DNA from: Pseudomonadota bacterium
GTDB lineage: Bacteria; Pseudomonadota; Gammaproteobacteria; Burkholderiales; Burkholderiaceae_B
Reading direction: 5' to 3'
DNA: 5,945 nucleotides
Assembly (NCBI GenBank): GCA_021793875.1
Contig: JAJYRX010000098.1
Location: 1-5,945, forward strand
The notes under the pieces are model-generated. The model saw only the letters and a list, made by a program, of their open reading frames with translations, was not told the origin of the DNA and did no database searches. A program made the position numbers and the translations under genes. Shown here in pieces: positions 1-5,430 of this stretch; position 1 is the first letter of the stretch; each line of letters starts with the position of its first letter.

Positions 1-252
1 GCTTTTGTGGCGGTGCTTGATATTGCACGCATGATGATTTTTGAGGCCATATTTGGTTTTATTGGAATAGGAATACAACCTCCAACGCCTACCTTTGGCA
101 CCATAATTTCTTCAGGAACGCAGTACTTGCTTAACGCCTGGTGGATAACCATAGTGCCAGGAATATTACTAACCATAGTATTAACCAGTCTTAACCTGAT
201 GGGTGGCATTCTGGAGCGCGCTAGAAACCGTATTTTGAGGGGGACCGATTAA
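1..252 (+). CDS. ABC transporter permease, DppC/OppC type (C-terminal fragment)
   Basis: This is the last 83 residues of an inner-membrane permease of the dipeptide/oligopeptide/nickel (Dpp/Opp) ABC importer family; the gene starts outside the window. Two hydrophobic segments are visible, about residues 10-26 and 46-66 of the fragment. Between them lies FIGIGIQPPTPTFG, which matches the family's conserved SFLGLGxQPPxPxWG segment before the last periplasmic turn and final helix. The segment after the last helix (NLMGGILERARNR) matches the family ending, usually NxxGDxLRDxLDPR. The GTG at position 7 is internal and not a start, because the frame is open to the left edge and the EAA loop of a full permease must lie upstream. 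The TAA stop overlaps the ATG of the ATPase gene (TAATG), so the two are translationally coupled and form one transporter. The substrate cannot be read from this part. Confidence 0.9.
   Translation, partial: AFVAVLDIARMMIFEAIFGFIGIGIQPPTPTFGTIISSGTQYLLNAWWITIVPGILLTIVLTSLNLMGGILERARNRILRGTD
237..243 (+). promoter_or_regulatory. Ribosome binding site for the fused ATPase
   Basis: GAGGGGG lies 8 bases upstream of the ATG at 252, inside the last codons of the permease gene. It supports the start at 252, which overlaps the upstream stop codon. Confidence 0.6.
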
Positions 253-2165
253 TGCTAGCTACGCAAAATAGTCAATCCACTGCTGCCCGGCATGCATCCG
301 ATGTCCTTAAAGTGCGCGATCTTACTGTTGGTATTCAATACAGTGATAGCGAACGTATATTATTAAAAAACATAAGCTTTGATCTGGGGACACGCTCAGT
401 TCTGGGAATAATGGGTGAGAGTGGTTCAGGTAAAACAGTACTTTCTCGTGCTTTAGTTAACTGGTTACCCGACCCATTAAAAATTACCGAAGGACAGGTT
501 ATTTATAACGATACTGACCTTCTACAGCTACCCCAATCAAGAATGGGTGGTTTAAGAGGCACTGAAATTGCCTATATTGGTGCCGATCCAGGAAGTGCTT
601 TAGATCCAACCTTGCCGGTGGGCTGGCAAATAATGGAAAAATTACGGTCGGTAGAACCAGGTGTAAGCCGAGCTTCAGCAAAGAAAAGGGTTATAGATCT
701 TTTAGACGCCGTACGTATACCGCAGGCTGCACAGCGCTTTCATGAGTATCCGTTTCAGTTTAGTGGCGGAATGATGCAGCGTGCACTAATTGTCGACGCT
801 CTGATAACCAACCCCAGGTTATTAGTAGCAGATAATATTACGCAACCGTTAGACGTAACCGTATCGGCGCAAATACTGCGATTGCTGCGCCAACTACAAG
901 ATGACTTTGAAACTGCCGTAATCTTTATTTCATCTTCTTTAGGTGTTATAGGTGAAATTGCTGATGATGTGCTTATGTTGGCAAAAGGGGAAATTGTAGA
1001 AAATACTCATGTGCAAACGCTATTAACTAGACCCGAACATGAATACACCCGCACCTTGTTAAAGCGGGCACCACAGATATGGAGTCCGCAGGCACAGCGA
1101 CCACCGCAAGTAGAATCAAGTAACACCATTTTGGAGGTTGATAATGTAGCCAAAATCTACGAGGTGCCAGATCCGAATAAAGTTTTCACCCGACGCCAGG
1201 TGCAAGCCGTTAGAGGCACAAGCTTTAGCGTGCAAAAAGGCGAAAGTTTTGGCATTATTGGGGAATCAGGCTGCGGAAAATCTACTTTATCTCGCTTGCT
1301 TAGCTATTTGGAGATAACCGACACCGGTTCAATTGTTTTTGATGGTAATGATGTAACCCATCTGAAAGGCGATAAGTTACTACAATTAAGACGCCGTTTT
1401 CAGCTGCTATTACAAGACCCATACAACGCAATTCCATCGCATAAATCTATAGGTTGGATAATAGGTGAGCCCTTACGCATACATAGGTTAAGCTCTGGCA
1501 AACAGTTACAAGAAAAAGTACATGCTGTTATGCGAGAAGTTGGGTTGTCGGAATCGCTTTATCATCGTTTGCCCACTGGGTTAAGTGCGGGCCAACGTCA
1601 AAGGGTAAACATGGCTAGAGCCCTAGTGCTAGAGCCTGAACTTTTAATACTTGATGAAACTCTTTCTTCGTTAGATCAGGTTGAGCAAGCAAGGTTTATA
1701 GAGTTATTTGAAAAGTTACAGAAAGAACGCGGCATAACATACATATATATATCGCACGACCTGGCATTAGTGCGTAGGGTATGTCAACGCATTGGTGTTA
1801 TGTACCTTGGTCGCATTGTTGAGCTTGCAAATAATGAGGACATTTTCACCAAACCAGCACATCCATATACACGTGCTTTATTAAGCGCTGCCCCAACAAC
1901 CGAGCACAACCCGTTCCCAATGTCTGCCTACTTGCTTGATGGGGAACCGCCAGACCCTGTAGATATAGGTCCAGGGTGTACTTTTAGAAGTAGGTGTCCA
2001 TTTGCTATTGACCAGTGCCATACCGATGACCCAAAGCTTACAGCTGTACAAGGCCAGCAGGCAACAGAAAATAAACCGGTAAACCAGGTGGCATGTTTTC
2101 TAGCACCTAACACTATGCCCAAACCAGAATTTAATTTAGAACAGAAAAAAGCTAATGATGATTAG
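252..2165 (+). CDS. Fused double ATP-binding protein of a Dpp/Opp-type ABC importer, with degenerate first ATPase domain
   Basis: This 637-residue cytoplasmic protein should power the permease encoded just upstream; it is a DppD-DppF-like fusion, similar in layout to GsiA and YejF. Domain 1 (about 18-275) keeps Walker A GESGSGKT (55-62, K61), the signature FSGGM (170-174) and Walker B Asp194. It has Ala111 where the Q-loop Gln should be, Asn195 in place of the catalytic Glu, and Ser228 in place of the H-loop His (SSSL instead of THDL). Domain 2 (about 293-550) has an intact Walker A GESGCGKST (337-345), Q388, Walker B LILDE (E469) and SHD (H502), but its signature reads LSAGQ (444-448). The two sites are therefore asymmetric: one composite ATP site is intact and the other is degenerate. 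The C-terminal tail carries the family Cys pattern (C576, C582, C589, C615). Peptide is not proven as the substrate; a binding protein and second permease should lie upstream of the window. Confidence 0.93.
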   Translation: MLATQNSQSTAARHASDVLKVRDLTVGIQYSDSERILLKNISFDLGTRSVLGIMGESGSGKTVLSRALVNWLPDPLKITEGQVIYNDTDLLQLPQSRMGGLRGTEIAYIGADPGSALDPTLPVGWQIMEKLRSVEPGVSRASAKKRVIDLLDAVRIPQAAQRFHEYPFQFSGGMMQRALIVDALITNPRLLVADNITQPLDVTVSAQILRLLRQLQDDFETAVIFISSSLGVIGEIADDVLMLAKGEIVENTHVQTLLTRPEHEYTRTLLKRAPQIWSPQAQRPPQVESSNTILEVDNVAKIYEVPDPNKVFTRRQVQAVRGTSFSVQKGESFGIIGESGCGKSTLSRLLSYLEITDTGSIVFDGNDVTHLKGDKLLQLRRRFQLLLQDPYNAIPSHKSIGWIIGEPLRIHRLSSGKQLQEKVHAVMREVGLSESLYHRLPTGLSAGQRQRVNMARALVLEPELLILDETLSSLDQVEQARFIELFEKLQKERGITYIYISHDLALVRRVCQRIGVMYLGRIVELANNEDIFTKPAHPYTRALLSAAPTTEHNPFPMSAYLLDGEPPDPVDIGPGCTFRSRCPFAIDQCHTDDPKLTAVQGQQATENKPVNQVACFLAPNTMPKPEFNLEQKKANDD

Positions 2166-2168
2166 AGT

Positions 2169-2180
2169 GGTTAATTAACC
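2169..2180. repeat. Perfect 12-bp palindrome between the ATPase and SDR genes
   Basis: GGTTAATTAACC is fully self-complementary and lies in the 29-base gap between the ATPase stop and the SDR start, immediately before the Shine-Dalgarno site. It has no loop, so it is a poor RNA hairpin and not a terminator. It has the symmetry of a small operator half-site pair, but no promoter elements are evident beside it and chance is possible. Confidence 0.35.
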
Positions 2181-2184
2181 GCAC

Positions 2185-2190
2185 AGGAGG
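2185..2190 (+). promoter_or_regulatory. Ribosome binding site for the SDR gene
   Basis: AGGAGG is a full consensus Shine-Dalgarno core, placed 4 bases before the ATG at 2195. The spacing is slightly short, but the match is strong and it fixes this start codon. The SDR is probably translated independently, although it is likely transcribed with the ATPase gene 29 bases upstream. Confidence 0.8.
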
Positions 2191-2194
2191 AATT

Positions 2195-2956
2195 ATGCGT
2201 TTACAAGGCAAAAAAGCATTGTTTTTTGGTGGAGCCACAGGCATTGGAAGGGCAACAGCCATACAGTTTGCACAAAACGGTGCAAATTTGGTTATTGCCG
2301 ACTTAAATATTGACGGTGCTATGCAGCTAGCTGAGCAATTAAGTTCTGAGTATCAGGTTAAGGCTGTCGCTGTGCCATTCGATATATTAGATGAAGAATC
2401 TATTAAAACAGCAGTTCTGCAAGCCGAAAACATTTTGGGTGGAATTACCACAGTGCCAATTTTTGCAGCCATGATGCGCACTGGTGATGTGGAAGATTTT
2501 AGCTCCGAAACTTGGGATACTTTGTTTGACATTAACGTACGTGGCACATTCTTAGCAGCCAAACACACCATACCTGCGCTTAAAAGGGCGGGTGGTGGTT
2601 CCATTATTACAACTTCATCGTTAGCTGGGGTAAGAGGAGCTCCCGGAATGGTAGCCTACGCTGCCACTAAAGGTGCTGTAGTAACTTTTTCTAAAACGTT
2701 GGCTCTTGAATTGGCCCCAGACAACATACGAGTTAATTCGGTGCTACCAGGATGGATTGACACTCCATTTAACAACCCGGCTATAGACTACATGGGTGGA
2801 CACGATGCACAGGACGAAGTGGTGCAGGGTATAGTACCGCTTGGCAGGCAAGGCACGCCCGAAGATGTGGCACCTATGTACGTATTTTTAGCATCTGACG
2901 AGTCTAGCTATATAACTGCTAAAACCATGCTGGTAGATGGTGGAATGCCAAGCTAA
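2195..2956 (+). CDS. Classical short-chain dehydrogenase/reductase (SDR), unknown substrate
   Basis: A 253-residue NAD(P)(H)-dependent oxidoreductase with the normal length of a classical SDR and a single Rossmann domain. The cofactor glycine motif is FGGATGIG (11-18); the usual leading Thr is Phe11. Asp36 at the end of the second strand favours NAD(H) over NADP(H). The catalytic tetrad is complete: N114 (in INVRG), S142, Y155 and K159 (YAATK). The PG motif (P185-G186) and the C-terminal VDGG are also normal. The structural NNAG motif is replaced by IFAA (89-92), which is unusual. The gene follows the transporter ATPase in the same direction, so it probably acts on the imported compound or a product of it, oxidising a secondary alcohol or reducing a ketone. 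Best database hits may be labelled FabG or glucose dehydrogenase, but nothing here supports a role in fatty acid synthesis. Confidence 0.9.
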   Translation: MRLQGKKALFFGGATGIGRATAIQFAQNGANLVIADLNIDGAMQLAEQLSSEYQVKAVAVPFDILDEESIKTAVLQAENILGGITTVPIFAAMMRTGDVEDFSSETWDTLFDINVRGTFLAAKHTIPALKRAGGGSIITTSSLAGVRGAPGMVAYAATKGAVVTFSKTLALELAPDNIRVNSVLPGWIDTPFNNPAIDYMGGHDAQDEVVQGIVPLGRQGTPEDVAPMYVFLASDESSYITAKTMLVDGGMPS

Positions 2957-2987
2957 GCTATAAATGGCAAATTAAATTTTACGGCTT

Positions 2988-3021
2988 GTTAGGTGTTTAT
3001 TAGTATTGTTAAACACCTAGC
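2988..3021. terminator. Inverted repeat between convergent operons, possible bidirectional terminator
   Basis: TAGGTGTTTA (2990-2999) and TAAACACCTA (3010-3019) form a perfect 10-bp stem with a 10-base loop. The stem can be extended outward by a T-G wobble (2989/3020) and a G-C pair (2988/3021). It sits where the two convergent gene sets meet, the expected place for a shared terminator. The right arm covers the stop codon of the aldehyde dehydrogenase (CTA at 3017-3019, read as TAG on the - strand). Neither side has a clean U-tract directly after the stem, so intrinsic termination is only a moderate bet. It may instead stabilise 3' ends. Confidence 0.45.
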
Positions 3022-4564
3022 CAGCCCCATAACCCATGGCAACTGTAGACTCTTCAGCGGTTTCTACCCACACACTTTGTTGAATGGTGTACTCTTGTAA
3101 GCCTGCAAGGCCGCTTGAGCGGCCATAACCACTTTCACCAAAACCACCAAAAGGCGACATTACGCTAATTGTTTTATAGCTGTTTATCCAGACTGTACCT
3201 GCACGTAACTGATGTGCCACCCTGTGAGCGCGTGCTGTATCTTGTGACCACACCGCACCGGCTAAGCCATAACGTGTGCCATTGGCTAAACTAATTGCTT
3301 GCTCTTCTGAGCTAAACGGCATTACAACAAGCACTGGCCCAAAAACCTCTTCACACGCAATTTGCATGTTAGGGCTTACGTTACGTAATACAGTTGGCTC
3401 TATAAAATACCCATTGCTAGCATCCTTGGGTAGTTCCTGGGGGAAGCCACCTCCGGTAACTAGGATGGCACCATCTTCTAGGGCCTGGGCAATCATGCTG
3501 TTAACTTTTTTAAACTGGGCTGCGTTTTGTAGTGGGCCCATTTGAGTTTGCGGGTCTGATGGCAAACCAGTTTTTATATTTGGGCAAGCATCTGCTAGTT
3601 TATTGCATACAGTATCAATAATTGATTCATGCACCAGAAGCCTTGAGCCCGCTACGCAGCTTTGCCCAGCTGCCCCAAATATTGCGGCCTGAGCGCCCGG
3701 TATGGCGTTGTTTAAATTGGCATCGGCAAATATTATATTGGCCGATTTTCCGCCTAACTCTAATACCGATGGAACCAGCCTGCTTGCAGCCGCTGAAGCT
3801 ATAGACTTGCCGCTGCTTGGTGAGCCAACAAATACTAGTTTTGCAATATTAGGGTGATTTGTTAGGGCTGCGCCAGTTGTATGACCCAAGCCATTAACAA
3901 TATTAATTAATCCCGTTGGCAGACCTGACTGTTCCAGACATTTTGCTATTACTACAGACGTAAATGGGGTTAGTTCGGAAGGTTTTAGCACTACAGCGTT
4001 ACCTGCCGCTATTGCGGGTGCAAGTTGCCATGCACAGGTAAACATTGGTGCATTCCAAGGAGTAATTTGTCCAACAACCCCATACGGTACATGCCTAACG
4101 TAATTAAAGTGACTACCAGCAACAGGTATAACCTGACCATGTAATTTGTCACACCAGCCGGCATAATACTCAAACATTTCCCGTACCTTTTCGACTTCGG
4201 CACGGCAATCTCTTATAGGTTTGCCAGATACGACAGATTCAAGCTGCGCCAGCTGTTCTTCGTGTCCTTGTAGCCCAGCAATAGCCTGTAGCATAAGGCG
4301 ACCACGTTGACTGGCGGTTAATGACTGCCATTTAACCTGGGCTTCTTGTGCTGCCTTAACTGCTTTATCAAGCAAGTTGGGCCCAGCATCGCTATAAACT
4401 GTTAGCTCTAAGTTTGTTACTGGGTTAAGAAGTGATATGTTTTCACCCTGACCAGCATATAACTTGCCATTGACCCAATTAGACAGTGGGCTAGCAGCGT
4501 TTAGTTTAAAGTACTCAAGATTATTATTGAGTTGGTTTAGGGCTGTTTGGTTTAGCGTATTCAT
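3017..4564 (-). CDS. NAD(P)-dependent aldehyde dehydrogenase
   Basis: A 515-residue soluble enzyme of the aldehyde dehydrogenase superfamily, which oxidises an aldehyde to a carboxylic acid. Key residues are present in the right order: oxyanion-hole Asn171 in TPWN, cofactor-binding Lys194 in KPSE, general-base Glu269 in LELGGKS, nucleophile Cys303 in GQSCVAGS, the EEVFGP motif (405-410) and the PFGGFGESGYGR segment (471-482). It is slightly longer than the usual 480-500 residues, with about 25 residues before the NWVNGK start of the fold and a tail of about 16 residues after EYTIQQSVWV. Its ATG overlaps the stop of the upstream HIBADH-like gene as ATGA. No Shine-Dalgarno site is visible, so translation probably depends on coupling. 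The active-site neighbourhood looks like the broad betaine-aldehyde/hydroxybutyrolactone-dehydrogenase type rather than CoA-acylating methylmalonate-semialdehyde dehydrogenase. The substrate is not identified. Confidence 0.95.
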   Translation of the reverse strand: MNTLNQTALNQLNNNLEYFKLNAASPLSNWVNGKLYAGQGENISLLNPVTNLELTVYSDAGPNLLDKAVKAAQEAQVKWQSLTASQRGRLMLQAIAGLQGHEEQLAQLESVVSGKPIRDCRAEVEKVREMFEYYAGWCDKLHGQVIPVAGSHFNYVRHVPYGVVGQITPWNAPMFTCAWQLAPAIAAGNAVVLKPSELTPFTSVVIAKCLEQSGLPTGLINIVNGLGHTTGAALTNHPNIAKLVFVGSPSSGKSIASAAASRLVPSVLELGGKSANIIFADANLNNAIPGAQAAIFGAAGQSCVAGSRLLVHESIIDTVCNKLADACPNIKTGLPSDPQTQMGPLQNAAQFKKVNSMIAQALEDGAILVTGGGFPQELPKDASNGYFIEPTVLRNVSPNMQIACEEVFGPVLVVMPFSSEEQAISLANGTRYGLAGAVWSQDTARAHRVAHQLRAGTVWINSYKTISVMSPFGGFGESGYGRSSGLAGLQEYTIQQSVWVETAEESTVAMGYGAG

Positions 4565-5415
4565 AAAAAGTTTTTTACTATGCAGTTAAAGTCTTGTGCA
4601 TTGTCAATTGAACTAGATTCATCTTGCCATGCACGTAGCACAGCATCAAGCACGCCTTGCTGTATGTTTGCTTTTTTAGATGCTTGATAGGCAAGGTTTA
4701 AGTCTTTTCGCATTAACCCCATGGTAAAGCCTGAATCAAAGCTTTGAGACAACACCCATTTGGGGAAGTTAACTTCGCTAACTGCGCTACGACCCGAACC
4801 GCTGTTAATACCAGCAAGGCAGTCTTCAGGGCTTACGCCCAGGTTTTTTGCCATGGCAACTGCTTGTGCTGTGCTAACTAAATGTGCTGCACATAAAAAG
4901 TTGTTTGCTAGCTTTACTATATGACCTGCGCCAGGGCCACCCACATGCGTATGTTTGGCAGCCAGGGCATTTATTACCGGTTGTGCTTGCTTTATAGTTT
5001 GTTTGCTGCCACCTAAAAGCATGCCCAAGGTGCCGGTGGCAGCCCCTTGAGGCCCCCCGCTTACGGGGGCATCTAGCCATTGCAGTCCGGCGTCTAAAAT
5101 TTGTGATGCCAATTTCTTTGAGCTTTCAGGGTCACTTGTAGAAGTATCAGCAATAATGCTGCCCTTAGGAGCTAAGCGTAATAGGCCAGGCTTGCTAAAT
5201 ACGACTTCTTCCACATGTGTTGATGTTGGTAAGGAAAGCAAATAAATATTTGCCTGTGGTATTTGCTCTGGCTCAACAACGGTAACCCCCTTCTTTTGCA
5301 TACGCTTGCGAGCTTGATCAGACACGTCACTACCAACAACATTAAAGCCGGATTTTTGCAGGGTAAGGGCCATGTTCCCACCCATTTGGCCTAAGCCAAT
5401 TACGCATACCTTCAT
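4561..5415 (-). CDS. 3-hydroxyisobutyrate dehydrogenase family protein (beta-hydroxyacid dehydrogenase)
   Basis: A 284-residue NAD(P)-dependent beta-hydroxyacid dehydrogenase of the group that includes 3-hydroxyisobutyrate dehydrogenase, tartronate semialdehyde (2-hydroxy-3-oxopropionate) reductase and glyoxylate/succinic semialdehyde reductases. The N-terminal Rossmann motif is GLGQMG (7-12), with Asp30 after the second strand, which points to NAD(H). The substrate-binding signature DAPVSGGPQGA is at 115-125. Catalytic Lys168 lies in GAGHIVKLANN with Asn171/Asn172, and the C-terminal helical domain holds the conserved KDLNLA (237-242). The length is normal. The start is fixed by the Rossmann strand beginning at residue 2 and by an AAGGTG ribosome binding site. 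The gene lies 15 bases after the membrane protein gene and overlaps the aldehyde dehydrogenase gene by 4 bases. It could make the semialdehyde that the next enzyme oxidises, but the exact hydroxyacid is unknown. Confidence 0.93.
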   Translation of the reverse strand: MKVCVIGLGQMGGNMALTLQKSGFNVVGSDVSDQARKRMQKKGVTVVEPEQIPQANIYLLSLPTSTHVEEVVFSKPGLLRLAPKGSIIADTSTSDPESSKKLASQILDAGLQWLDAPVSGGPQGAATGTLGMLLGGSKQTIKQAQPVINALAAKHTHVGGPGAGHIVKLANNFLCAAHLVSTAQAVAMAKNLGVSPEDCLAGINSGSGRSAVSEVNFPKWVLSQSFDSGFTMGLMRKDLNLAYQASKKANIQQGVLDAVLRAWQDESSSIDNAQDFNCIVKNFL

Positions 5416-5420
5416 ATTTG

Positions 5421-5426
5421 CACCTT
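5421..5426 (-). promoter_or_regulatory. Ribosome binding site for the HIBADH-like gene
   Basis: On the - strand AAGGTG lies 5 bases before the ATG at 5415, inside the 15-base gap after the membrane protein stop. It supports the chosen start. There is no room for a promoter in this gap, so the gene depends on transcription from upstream. Confidence 0.6.
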
Positions 5427-5430
5427 GAAA

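Noticed and set aside
1740..1752. Alternating AT run (ATATATAT) as a regulatory element or repeat.
   Set aside because: It lies inside the ATPase coding region and encodes the conserved strand YIYI before the SHD motif, so coding explains it.
252..2165. The fused ATPase as a pseudogene because of its missing catalytic residues.
   Set aside because: The frame is open over 637 residues, the second domain is intact, the start and ribosome binding site are good, and the changes are confined to one composite ATP site. That pattern argues for selection, not decay.
2195..2956. The SDR as FabG (3-oxoacyl-ACP reductase).
   Set aside because: It lacks NNAG, carries the NAD-favouring Asp36 and lies beside a transporter instead of fatty acid genes.
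3276..3545. Open frame of 89 codons on the + strand inside the aldehyde dehydrogenase gene.
   Set aside because: It lies antisense to a clear enzyme with all catalytic motifs, its translation resembles no family, and no ribosome binding site supports it. The same holds for the shorter frames antisense to, or in other frames of, the ATPase, SDR and HIBADH-like genes.
3017..5415. The HIBADH-like and aldehyde dehydrogenase pair as the valine degradation step (MmsB/MmsA).
   Set aside because: The aldehyde dehydrogenase has the full catalytic Glu269 and active-site context of a hydrolytic enzyme rather than the CoA-dependent MmsA type, and no acyl-CoA genes are nearby. The pairing alone does not establish the pathway.
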